This document shows, piece by piece, positions 44,669 through 54,338 of a stretch of 64,000 nt of DNA; positions within the stretch are counted from its first letter, which is position 1, and every line of letters begins with the position of its first letter. The position numbers and the translations under genes are program-made. Where the stretch lies: assembly GCA_021927905.1 (NCBI GenBank), contig BLLK01000055.1, positions 62,001 to 126,000 of the forward strand, in the 5' to 3' direction. The notes beneath the pieces were generated by a model, which worked only from the letters and a program-made list of their open reading frames with translations, was not told the DNA's origin and ran no database searches. The stretch is from Chaetoceros tenuissimus (lineage: Eukaryota; Bacillariophyta; Thalassiosirophyceae; Chaetocerotales; Chaetocerotaceae).

Positions 44669-46700
44669 ATGAAATTCCAATTGACAGCTCTTGCAGTGGC
44701 ATGTGCCCAAGTATCTGCTTTTTCATTTGTACCTTCTGCCTCCAACATCGGTGTCAGTTCTTCTTCTTCCACCAAGCTTAGCATGGTTCTAGAGAAGCCA
44801 AAGGTTGAAAAGAAGCTGGCAAAGATCGAAGTTTTGAAAAGCAACTCCGACCACTTGATTCATCCATTGAAGGAGGTAAGTCTTTTTCCATGTCTTTTTC
44901 ATTGCTACAAATAGCACCAGGAAAACAACAATGTCTCTGTTTTAAATGCATACAAAATTTTTGTTTTCAAAAGAAAATATCTAACTTTAGCTTATCCCTG
45001 TTTAGTCCATGGCTGATATGGAAGAAATTAGCGTAACAAAAGATGCAATGCAAATCCTCAAATACCATGGATCGTACATGCAAACTAACCGTGAGAAGAA
45101 AGGCAAACCAAAGGACTACCAATTTATGCTTCGTTTGAAGCAGCCTGCTGGAGAACTTCCACCAGACCTATTCCGTCTTTGTGATGACCTATCAGCAAAG
45201 CACGGACAGGGAGATCTACGTGCAACCACTCGTCAGTGTTTTCAGATCCACGGAATTATGAAGGGAAATTTGAAAACTGTTATTTCATCCATCATGAACA
45301 TCGGATCATCCACCGTAGGAGCTTGTGGAGATGTTTCTCGTAATGTAATGACCACACCAGCGCCATTTGTAAAGCCTGAGTACCAGTATGCAAATGAATG
45401 GTCCAAAGTTTTTGCACAACTCTTCCGTCCCATGACTCCTGCTTTTTCTCAAATTTGGCTTGATGGAGAAAAGGCTGCAACAGTGGAATACTGGTCAAAG
45501 GAAGTTGAGATGCACAATGTAGATGAGGCAATGACTTACGACAGTGGAAGAGGAATCATTCTTCCAGACTCAACCGAACCACTTTACGGAGATAGATACC
45601 TTCCTCGTAAGTTCAAGATCGGAGTTACCGTCCCAGGAGATAACTCCATTGATATCTATACCAACGATATTGGGTGTGTTGTCATCACCAATGACAAGGG
45701 TGAGTTGGAAGGCTTCAACGTAATGGTAGGAGGAGGAATGGGTAGAACCCACAACAAGGAGAATACCTTTGCACGTGCTGCAGATCATCTAGGATACGTA
45801 CCTAAGGAAGATATGATGGAGTTGATGAAGAGTATTCTTGCAAGTCAACGTGATCATGGAAACCGTGATGTTCGTGCAAATGCACGTATGAAGTATTTGG
45901 TACATACTTTGGGAATTGATAACTTCCGTTCATTGGTTGAGAGTTACTTTGGAAAAAAGGTTCAGCCATGGAGAGAGATTCCTGAGTTCAAGTACAACGA
46001 TTGGATGGGCTGGTGGGAACAAGGAGACGGAAAACTCTTTTATGGATTGCACGTCGACAACGGACGTGTTAAGGATGAAGGAGATTTCCGCCTCAAGACC
46101 GCGCTTCGTGTTCTCGTTGACAAATTCAATCTTTCCATGATTCTCTCCCCTACCCAATCTCTCATTTTCAAAGATATTGATCCAAAGGATAAGGACGAGA
46201 TTGAGCAGATTTTGAAGGATCACGGTATTTTGTCCATCGAGGACGTAGATCCATTAGCGAGACTTGCAATGGCTTGTCCTGCTCTTCCACTCTGTGGACT
46301 TGCACAGACCGAGGCTGAACGTCGTATGCCTTCTTACATTGAGCGTGTACGATCTGTATTGAATAAGATGAATTTGGATGATGAAGAAATTCTTATGAGA
46401 ATGACTGGATGTCCTAATGGATGCGCAAGACCTTACATGGCAGAATTAGCATTTGTTGGGGATGGAGCGAATTCCTACCAGATCTGGCTCGGAGGAAGTC
46501 CTGTTTTGACCCGCACAGCTTACCCATATGTTGCAAAGATGAAGGATGAAGACTTGGAGGCAACACTAGAACCAGTTCTTGCAATGTTTATCCAGCAACG
46601 ACAAGAATTTGAAGCATTTGGTGATTTCTGTCATCGTGTAGGTGCTGAGGCTATCGAGTCTTATGCAAGCTCTTACAATTTGGGATCTGTCCAGGCTTAA
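44669..46700 (+). CDS. SIR: Ferredoxin-sulfite reductase, plastid
   Basis: Reduces sulfite to sulfide with six electrons from ferredoxin, in plastid sulfur assimilation. Exons are 44669-44875 and 45006-46700, giving 633 residues. The N-terminus is a signal peptide ending VSA-FSFVPSAS, the diatom plastid motif. The siroheme and 4Fe-4S ligands are CPALPLC (about 492-498) and TGCPNGC (about 537-541). The surrounding text ALPLCGLAQTEAERR, then CARPYMAELAFVGDG and NSYQIWLGG, is that of sulfite reductase. Ferredoxin-nitrite reductase instead has TGN-x-x-C and CPNSC, so I exclude it. The N-terminal half has RATTRQCFQIHGI, a conserved siroheme-binding stretch. The gene looks complete. Confidence 0.94.
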
Positions 46701-47358
46701 AATGATCAGTGACATTTTAAAACAAAATAATAGTAAATCTTAGATTGTGTATTTTGATAACTTGGTTCTGGAAGATTACCTATTGACGAGTCCGTCGACG
46801 ACTCATTCTTCGAAATTGTAGATTTTTTCACTGAAAGAAAGGTCCAAAGGAGAGATATATCTTCTTTCCTCCTTTGAATAAATACTAAAATAATAATTAC
46901 ACCTTACTTTTGTTTTATTGTAGAGTGTAATAGTTGGATTGATAGAATCTAGAATCAACTTTTCATTTACTATTTGAATTTCACCAATCATATCTAGAAT
47001 AGCGCTTCATAATTCGCAAATAAGGAAAGGTATAATATTCTGTTATCCATTATTTATAATGTTTAGATGAAGAAAGATTGATGTGGTTTTGCGTATATTC
47101 TGTGTCATTGTTAAATTGAGTCATTATTGCATTCTTTTAGAAAAAACTATGACGTACCAAATCAGTACGTGGTATCTTTACAATCGATTGACAGCCGTCT
47201 ATTATTGTCTATGACATTTTGATGTACACAATGACGTAGAGGAGACATCATTGAGAACACAGGAAAAATGCTCCAATGCATATCTTTTCATATAGTTCAT
47301 ACCTTCTGCTTTGCTCCTCCATAACTAGTTGATACTACATCCACATTACTATACTACA
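46701..47358. other. Intergenic stretch
   Basis: AT-rich, with a small GAGTC/GACTC inverted repeat around a GTCGAC core near 46789-46805 in the 3' flank of sulfite reductase. No exon or RNA gene was recognised. Confidence 0.4.
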
Positions 47359-47370
47359 ATGCCATCTTAA

Positions 47371-48495
47371 ACTCTTACAAGAAAAATACTCGACCTCGAG
47401 GTGCAGATCAAGTACATCAAAGACAACATCGGTGACATTGAGAAGGATGAGGCTTTTGTGCAGGATACATCAAAGTTTGTCGAGTCAGCATATAAGCAGC
47501 TCATTGAGAATCATCAGTTCATAGACAATTTTGAGAGTGAAGGCAAAACCTTCATGCATTGGTTGATAGAGAAGAGAACTCTAGATGATTTCAAGGCACT
47601 CTTCCAAATTACTCTGGAAATGCACCCAGCGAAAGTTGGATATCTCTTTCAAAAGGATGCTGATGGTCAGCAGACCGCAGTCGAGAGTGCTATTCAAAAG
47701 TACGGAGGACAGGAGACAATGGCCGCTATCCATGACATAATTTCTCAATTCATTGACAATTTTGAGAAGGAAGGCAAAACCTTCATGCATTGGTTGATTG
47801 AGAAGAGAACTCTAGATGATTTCAAGGCACTCTTCCAAATTACTTTGGAATTGTACCCAGAGAAAGCTGGATATTTGTTCCAGAAGCATAACGATAGTCA
47901 GGAGACAGCAGTTGAGAGAGCTATTCAAAAGTACGGAGGACAGGAGACAATGGCCGCTATCAATGAGATAATTTCACCTGCAAAACAATTCCCCATCCTT
48001 CATCATGCACTTGTTCATGCACCAAAATTGCAAAATCACTTTATGGAATGGTTTCCTTGGGCATCTCGCGTACGAGATCACAATGACCGATCCTTGATTC
48101 AGGCTATCGTGGCAGCTGGGGCCAAATCAGTGAGAGAGAATTCTTCTTCTTTTGCGCTCATGACAAATGAGCAAATCTATGAAAAGGACCCAGTCACTTC
48201 ACTGTACCCCTTTGCAGCAGTAGCAAGAGGCGAGGATGGAGATTTGGATAAGACTTTTTATTTGCTTAATTGTGAGCCAAGCGTAGTCGATGAGATTGTA
48301 GATCATTTGCAAAATCGTGAGCCAAGAAGTGCATTTGATGAGAGTGTAGTTGCAGTTGGAACGAAAGAAGTTGGAAAGAAAAGAAAGAGAGGAGAAAGTA
48401 AACCCGATCAAAGTCGATCAAGAGGTGGAGTTAGCAAAAGGGAAACAAGGAGCAAGGGCCTTATCCTCCGCAATAGAAACGTGCAAAGAGAGTAA
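47371..48495 (+). CDS. Diatom-type helical repeat protein with tandem 77-residue units; start codon uncertain
   Basis: The open frame begins after a TAA. The obvious ATG, at 47359, is followed at its fourth codon by that TAA, and the next in-frame ATG (about 47551) would cut into the first repeat. Use of a non-ATG start, an undetected upstream exon or a broken start are all possible. The protein has two nearly identical 77-residue units (EGKTFMHWLIEKRTLDDFKA, then QKYGGQETMAAI). Next comes a helical region (FPILHHALVHAPKLQNHF, EQIYEKDPVTSLYPFAAVAR) of the kind seen in large ankyrin-like families in diatoms. A basic tail (GKKRKRGESKPDQSRSRGG) could target the nucleus. Function is unknown. Confidence 0.65.
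   Translation, partial: TLTRKILDLEVQIKYIKDNIGDIEKDEAFVQDTSKFVESAYKQLIENHQFIDNFESEGKTFMHWLIEKRTLDDFKALFQITLEMHPAKVGYLFQKDADGQQTAVESAIQKYGGQETMAAIHDIISQFIDNFEKEGKTFMHWLIEKRTLDDFKALFQITLELYPEKAGYLFQKHNDSQETAVERAIQKYGGQETMAAINEIISPAKQFPILHHALVHAPKLQNHFMEWFPWASRVRDHNDRSLIQAIVAAGAKSVRENSSSFALMTNEQIYEKDPVTSLYPFAAVARGEDGDLDKTFYLLNCEPSVVDEIVDHLQNREPRSAFDESVVAVGTKEVGKKRKRGESKPDQSRSRGGVSKRETRSKGLILRNRNVQRE
47515..47976. repeat. Tandem 231-bp coding duplication
   Basis: Copies at 47515-47745 and 47746-47976 are almost identical, with long exact stretches such as GGCAAAACCTTCATGCATTG. They encode the two 77-residue units of the repeat protein. The low divergence implies recent duplication or gene conversion. 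Confidence 0.9.
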
Positions 48496-49357
48496 GTTTG
48501 AGAAGACCTTCTATCGAAGTAAGATTGTTGATACGGCTTTTTCTCATTTCTATTGCACTACTGAATTACATTACCGATGAATCATACAATTTACATTGTT
48601 TATGTATCAGATAATAGAATTTCCTGTAATGTCTTCGTTATACCTAATGTAAAGTAGTAGTAACAGTTTGAATCTAGATTTAATACATTCGCCCAACCAA
48701 TCGCAAATTCATCGGACAAAGGATCTATCCATCCTCGTACTACTTTGATTCTACATCGCTGCAACAGATGCTGGGTCACCATGAAGTTATTCATAAAAGG
48801 CTTTCATCACGCCTGCTTTGATCGGGAGTCAGATGTTCTAAACTTTCATCAAATCATCGAGTCCATTTATAACATCTTACGGATAACTCATTTGATCTAT
48901 CTTCTTCCTTTTTTGCCTTATAGATATGAGAAAGAGAACTACAAAAGATGGTATTCGCAAACGAATACTATCTTCACTACTCACACAATAATATTTTGAA
49001 GCTGAAATACCACCATCTCATGTTCCTGGAGCGATTCAAGAAGATAGGCCATGTATTTGGTCTCTATATTCGTCAAAGTACCACGCTTGCTGCCACATAC
49101 ACGACATAATAGAGTTCTAGACTTTCCATAAGCAGTCTAGTTTGTTGTTGGATTCAAAGTCAATATAGACCTTCTGTGTCAACATTTTCTTGTGTCTGGC
49201 TTTGAATCAAAGTTGATTTCTACCTTCACAAATTTGAATGGAGGTGGTTTCTTTCTATAATTTCTCATAGCAGGTACATGTCCAAATATTCTATGCCATC
49301 CCATAATTCTCTAAAGAGGATCTTCAGCTCTAAATTCTGTGGTTTGATTCCAAGTGT
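48496..49357. other. Intergenic stretch between convergent genes
   Basis: This 862-bp stretch holds only short frames without similarity. It contains the 3' ends of both neighbours. Nothing else was recognised. Confidence 0.4.
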
Positions 49358-50566
49358 CTAATCCATTTCCATCTCCTCGAAATCTGAGTATTTCATGCCT
49401 CGAGGAATACTATTCGAGCGAGATTGCACAAATGGTTTTGACTTTTTTGCTTCCATGGGTAATACACTATGCTTACATGTGTCTCTGTGCAAACTTCTTC
49501 CGCGTTCATGCCCTCCTTGAGTTGACAATACACTATCATCTGTAGTTTTTCCTGTGAAGTGGCTTATTTCTTTGTCATTTTTCCTTTTTAATACTTCCCC
49601 GTTACTACTCCCGTCATTTGCTCCAACAGCATCAGGAACTACATCACAATCTCCAATGTCCATATCCTTTTCACTTTGCTGTATTGTTGACTTGTACTTT
49701 TCGTATGCTTGTTGTTGCTGTAAAGTCTTTTTCTGTTCGTGCGAATGTGTTTCTGATTGAGATTGAATCATAGCTTTGATCCTGGAATGACGGATCAACT
49801 CCTCAATTCTTTCATCCACCGGATCCAAACTTCTTACAGGTTTACTCTTCCGAGGTGCGTAGCAAATTGGATTTGACTCTGATTCCGACATGGAGTCAAC
49901 ATCTGAGCAGTCAATATCTGTAGAATCTACGTTAGAATCATTACTCGATATCGATCCATCTTCCATTTCATCCGGTAAACTATCTGTAGAGCTTGATTTA
50001 TTGAAGCTATATTGAAGTTTTTTATTGACGGATTCAGTTCCAGTCATATTTGCAAGGTCACTTTGATCGCTATCTTCCATCATAGCTTTTGTATCTCCAA
50101 TAGGTGTTCCGATATCATCGGCACGAATGAGGTTATCCTCATGCATGGTCATGGTTAGACATTGATGAAATGCATCTTCGAATGTTGTTCGTCTACGTTT
50201 CCTTCTTCCATCTACTGATATATACGGGATTTCTTCTTGAATATTGATAGGTACTTGCACTGGAGAGGAGTGTGTATTATTGTCAAGATCGTAGCGATTA
50301 GGAGACGAAGATGGTAATGACACAAGCTCATTCGAACAGCTAGACTGACCAGTTGGAAGTGCAACATCTTTGCCAAGTTGGTCCATCATGATAGGGAATC
50401 CATGATCGTTCCTAAAATTTGTTTTAGAAGATGATGTTAAAGGCCTGATTCTAGAATCAGTAATCGAAGTAGATGAATTAGGCACCTCATCGATCTGCAA
50501 ATTTCCAGTCGAGATGCTACTTGTGAAGCCCTGAGAAGACATTGTCGACGATGATTGTTTTGACAT
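49358..50566 (-). CDS. Ser/Asp-rich hypothetical protein, 402 residues
   Basis: Single exon with no recognised domain. The composition is Ser-, Asp- and Gln-rich and mostly disordered. Two islands look conserved in character: a basic patch followed by a helix (VDGRRKRRRTTFEDAFHQCL, about 116-135) and the end of the protein (SRSNSIPRGMKYSDFEEMEM). A helix with Gln (EELIRHSRIKAMIQSQ, HEQKKTLQQQQAYEKY) lies at about 257-290. The basic patch could be a nuclear localisation signal, and the Arg-Ser/Thr stretches are likely phosphorylation sites. I cannot assign a function. Confidence 0.7.
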   Translation of the reverse strand: MSKQSSSTMSSQGFTSSISTGNLQIDEVPNSSTSITDSRIRPLTSSSKTNFRNDHGFPIMMDQLGKDVALPTGQSSCSNELVSLPSSSPNRYDLDNNTHSSPVQVPINIQEEIPYISVDGRRKRRRTTFEDAFHQCLTMTMHEDNLIRADDIGTPIGDTKAMMEDSDQSDLANMTGTESVNKKLQYSFNKSSSTDSLPDEMEDGSISSNDSNVDSTDIDCSDVDSMSESESNPICYAPRKSKPVRSLDPVDERIEELIRHSRIKAMIQSQSETHSHEQKKTLQQQQAYEKYKSTIQQSEKDMDIGDCDVVPDAVGANDGSSNGEVLKRKNDKEISHFTGKTTDDSVLSTQGGHERGRSLHRDTCKHSVLPMEAKKSKPFVQSRSNSIPRGMKYSDFEEMEMD

Positions 50567-50878
50567 TTGTGCTGTGCTATGTAGTAAAAGGCTTTCTAGC
50601 TTTTTATGTTGTGAATTCTATTTGATAGGCCAATGAATAGATGAGGCAAAAGAGGTGGACGGTACTATACTATGTTCACAGCAAGACTGTTTCAAAATGC
50701 TTTCTTTTTTCTTCTACTACACAAAAAGAATTCGATTGTATTCCAAAGGTCTCAATCAAATCCCAAGTGTAAAGTAATGCCGCAGTAGATTACAAAAGAA
50801 ATCTATCTAAAGAGCGAAGATGAGTGGTAGTCTAACAAAACAATCACCTCTGCTACGATATACTGCTACGATATACTG
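50567..50878. other. Upstream region of the Ser/Asp-rich gene
   Basis: The segment between the start of the minus-strand gene and the MITE. It ends in two direct copies of GCTACGATATACTG (50852-50878) next to the element's left border. No promoter element was recognised. Confidence 0.4.
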
Positions 50879-51461
50879 GGTGACATCTGAACTGGGTTAC
50901 ACATAAGCTACTTTAGCTACAAACAAGACTAAGTCACCCAATTCATTGTTTGAATCACGTGTCAAGAATTTTGTAGTTCAGGTGACACTATGATTCAGGT
51001 GACAGAATTTGAAGAAAAAACGCTGGTTTTTTGTAGTTCGCATCTCCCCCTCCCAACATCAACAAGAATCTTTTCTTTTCAGAAGACATCTAACTAAATG
51101 TATCTAGATTATATAATACTGATCATTGGCGTTTTAAATTACTCATAACGAGACCACAAAAGGAAAAAGAATGTATACAATTCTTATTCTCGTACACTGT
51201 TGTACAATGCAAGTCAAACATATTACAAAGAAAATAGCACGATTAAAGATGATTGAAAGTAAATAATGTTTATTTGTAATAGTCATGCAACATATATGTG
51301 CTGGAAAGTTCTAGTGAATAGGTAATTTGCAAATTCTGACATGTAGTCACCTGAATCTCTGGCTGAGACCCCTGGGTGTGAAATGGGTGACAAACCCTTG
51401 AGAATTAGGTTACTGGGAATCAACTAAAGTAGCTTATGTGTAACCCAGTTCAGATGTCACC
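50879..51461. mobile_element. MITE with 38-bp terminal inverted repeats, 583 bp
   Basis: Perfect inverted repeats lie at 50879-50916 and 51424-51461 and begin GGTGACATCTGAACTGGG. The element encodes nothing. Just inside are further copies of a TCAGGTGACA/TGTCACCTGA motif in both orientations, which look like subterminal binding sites. No clear target duplication is visible (left flank GATATACTG, right flank GAAGCACC), so the superfamily cannot be named. It lies in the spacer between the divergent Ser-rich and PPR genes. The perfect arms suggest it is young. Confidence 0.8.
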
Positions 51462-51923
51462 GAAGCACCTCTCTACTCTCTACCTCTCAATAAAAGAGTG
51501 GTTTAGTTAGGAACATCGGAACATTGGACAGAAAGCGGGAACTGCCTCTGACGTCATGGGGGTGTTGGCAGTCAATCATGCAATACTAACAGAAATGAAG
51601 GGTTGAGAAGCGGGCTCAAAGCCAGTCAAACTCTACTCATGTGATGAATCATCAGAATCCTTCATCTCATCCTCTCATCACAGAATTTAAAGAACTCAAA
51701 ACATTCACAACTCATTATAACAAACAAACAATAAGTTTGTTCATCATCTTTGCAGAGAAAGGAAAGAGGATTAGGGAAGGACTCTCAATTTCTGTTTAGC
51801 TTCAAAGGACCCATTCAAAAGTTCTTTCTATCCCTTTCTACAGTTATCTATTTCTTCTATTGTAAACGAAGTTAAACCCGATCTATCCCTCTCTCTCTTA
51901 TAGAAACAAGTGCAAGAATACAC
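51462..51923. promoter_or_regulatory. 5' flank of the PPR gene
   Basis: This 462-bp flank includes TC-rich tracts close to the gene (CTCTCTCTCTTATAG at about 51890-51903). A TGACGTCA palindrome near 51549-51556 is a full CRE/bZIP-type site. No open frame of note. Confidence 0.45.
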
Positions 51924-54281
51924 ATGTCAACTATACGGCGAAAGTCAGTTTCATTACTGATTGGTATCTTTTGTTTATTGGAGGTGAAACTTGCTTATAC
52001 CTTTACATTACCATCTTCTTCTCAGCCAGCACTTACATCCACAACTACGAAGCTATCTGTTGCACAGTCTACTACAACGAATGATGTATCCAACAAGAAA
52101 CATAGTCCGTGGTATCAAAAAAGCAAACGGAAATGGGCTTCACGCAAAAGACGTGGAGCTAAAACTCCAGAAGAAATTCAAAAGCAATTAATCAAGGCAG
52201 AAAAAATAGAGGCAAGCCTCAATGCCGCACTCAAATCACTTGAACGCATGAGAAATAATATATTTGACGAGAGCAACATTGTTAAATTTCCTTCCATTAG
52301 AGAATGTAATGGTGCACTTGCGACTTTTGGAGATAGTGGTGATTTCAAAAGAGCACTGAATTTGTTCTGGGCAATGCGAAAATCAGCAATGGTCGTTTCT
52401 TCTTATCAATCAGATATTTCGCAAATGACAACATTGATAATACCACCTGTGCCTACATTGGTCACATACTCAACATTGATGTCACGAGCTGTTGCATTGA
52501 AGAAGGAAAAGGTAGCTCTTCGATTGTGGAGGTTGATGATTTCTTCTCCTAGTTTTTACACAAATAGAAATACTCGTACCTCTACTGGTATGAAATTTGG
52601 TGCTCCGATAGTACCCGACATAAGGGCAGTGAATATATTGATGAATGTATTTGCAAAACTAGGGGATAGTACAAGCGCCAAGAAGTTAATTGACCAGTTG
52701 TACAATGGTCGCGTTATTCCATATGCAGAATCTTTGGATCAGATTAATAAAGAACATGATCTAGAATCGTCTGGTGGTAGAGAGGATCCCATTAGCCTGA
52801 TTCAGGTTGTTCCACAGTTAGAACCAAACATAGTCACATATAATACAATGATTGACGCATGTATTCGAGCAGGAGATTTTGATGGTGCTATGGATGCACT
52901 AGAGCATATGAAATACAACAAACATTTTTCACCAGATATATATACTTACACAAGTTTGATTAGTGCAGTTGGAAGAAATACTAGAAGAAGGAGTGATCCT
53001 AATGTCGCATTTGAATTATTCGATGAGATGATAAATGATTTCCAGATTAGACCAAATGGTATGGCATATTGTGCTTTAATTGATGTTTGCGGCCGATGTC
53101 GTCGTAGTGACCTTGCTCTCAAGGGATTAAGAATGATGCTTCGTGAAAAGGCCAAGAGAAGCCGGGACTCAAAGAAATCAAACAAAAAGGGAATAGTCCA
53201 ATCTTTTACCCTGGAGAATGAAGTTGGTGCATGGACAGCTGCAATTGATGCTTGTGGCAAAGCTGGGAGAGTGGATACAGCAATACGCCTATTTCAAACT
53301 ATGCCAAAGTTTGATGTGTATCCAAATATCTATACATGTGGTGCTCTAACCGATGGACTCTTGAAAAGCAACGAAGAAAATAGCATTGATGAATGTATGA
53401 ATGTTCTTCGTTATATGGAAGAGGAGGGCATTAAACCTTCCGAAGTGATGTATACAAGTCTGATCACAAGCGCAAGTAAATTGGCAACGGATGAACACAG
53501 AGGAGAAGTTATCAAAAGTACAGTGTTTGGTGACAAAAAAGTATCCCTACCAAGTGATGATAAAGAAAGACTTGACATGGAAAAAGCTGTCACTGTATAT
53601 ACTGAACTAATTCGTAGTGTAACTGGCAGTGACTTCAAATCAAAAAAAGGGGACAAAGAAAATTCTGATTCCTCTTTGATGAAGGTTTTCTTAGTTTTGC
53701 AAGAAATGAAAGAAAATGATGTACAGCCAGATATAGCATGTTACAATGCTATTTTACAAGCATCAGCAAAGGCTGGAAACGTGTCAAGATTGAGAGATGT
53801 TATGGATCGTATTCAAATGGATGGTCTTACCCCCAACTCGAATACATGGAAAGAAGTGCTTCGCGGTGCTGCGATTGCTCGCGATAGTACACTAGCTGAA
53901 GCTACTTGGGCACAAGCTTTGTCTACTCATCATAATGACAATGAAGATAGTTACGAGGAAAAGTGGTATCCAGGTCTCGATGAATTTGACTTATTACTAT
54001 CAGCTTACGTCCGAGAAGCATCGAGGTCACCAGATCGCATGGAGTTTTTGTATAGCAAAGTTCTTGACGCATATATTGCAGTATCCGAAGGTATTGAGAC
54101 AAAGGGATTTCATAACATCAATCTAAATAGACTCAAAAAGAAGTCTAGAACAGTGAAGATGATAGGTCAAGCAACCAAATTTCTTCGAAGCACCATTCCT
54201 TACGTCGACGAAACATATAAACCTACCCTCCAGGCAAACATCAGAAAGGTGGAACGAGAACTGGATTTGAATAGTTCATAG
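51924..54281 (+). CDS. Pentatricopeptide repeat protein, probably plastid-targeted
   Basis: Single exon, 785 residues. The N-terminus is a hydrophobic signal (VSLLIGIFCLLEVKLAYTFTLPSSS) with Phe after AYT, consistent with plastid import. At least ten PPR motifs follow from about residue 125 to 660. The clearest are VTYNTMIDACIRAGDFDGAM, YTYTSLISAVGRNTRR, MAYCALIDVCGRCRRSDLAL and CYNAILQASAKAGNVSRLRD, in 35-residue P-type spacing with some longer linkers. Such proteins bind single-stranded organelle RNA and act in its processing, stability or translation. No DYW, E or SMR domain is seen at the C-terminus. The target RNA cannot be read from the sequence here. Confidence 0.9.
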   Translation: MSTIRRKSVSLLIGIFCLLEVKLAYTFTLPSSSQPALTSTTTKLSVAQSTTTNDVSNKKHSPWYQKSKRKWASRKRRGAKTPEEIQKQLIKAEKIEASLNAALKSLERMRNNIFDESNIVKFPSIRECNGALATFGDSGDFKRALNLFWAMRKSAMVVSSYQSDISQMTTLIIPPVPTLVTYSTLMSRAVALKKEKVALRLWRLMISSPSFYTNRNTRTSTGMKFGAPIVPDIRAVNILMNVFAKLGDSTSAKKLIDQLYNGRVIPYAESLDQINKEHDLESSGGREDPISLIQVVPQLEPNIVTYNTMIDACIRAGDFDGAMDALEHMKYNKHFSPDIYTYTSLISAVGRNTRRRSDPNVAFELFDEMINDFQIRPNGMAYCALIDVCGRCRRSDLALKGLRMMLREKAKRSRDSKKSNKKGIVQSFTLENEVGAWTAAIDACGKAGRVDTAIRLFQTMPKFDVYPNIYTCGALTDGLLKSNEENSIDECMNVLRYMEEEGIKPSEVMYTSLITSASKLATDEHRGEVIKSTVFGDKKVSLPSDDKERLDMEKAVTVYTELIRSVTGSDFKSKKGDKENSDSSLMKVFLVLQEMKENDVQPDIACYNAILQASAKAGNVSRLRDVMDRIQMDGLTPNSNTWKEVLRGAAIARDSTLAEATWAQALSTHHNDNEDSYEEKWYPGLDEFDLLLSAYVREASRSPDRMEFLYSKVLDAYIAVSEGIETKGFHNINLNRLKKKSRTVKMIGQATKFLRSTIPYVDETYKPTLQANIRKVERELDLNSS

Positions 54282-54338
54282 ATAAAAGCTAAGAAAATGC
54301 TACTTTTAAATTAAATTCAGTTTGAAAAAATGCAGATA

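Noticed and set aside
44669-46700. Annotation as ferredoxin-nitrite reductase
   Set aside because: The cluster motifs CPALPLC and TGCPNGCARPYMAEL are those of sulfite reductase; nitrite reductases carry different residues at these places.
46789-46805. Terminator-like hairpin (GAGTC/GACTC around GTCGAC)
   Set aside because: The stem is too short and this is nuclear eukaryotic DNA, where such hairpins do not act as bacterial terminators.
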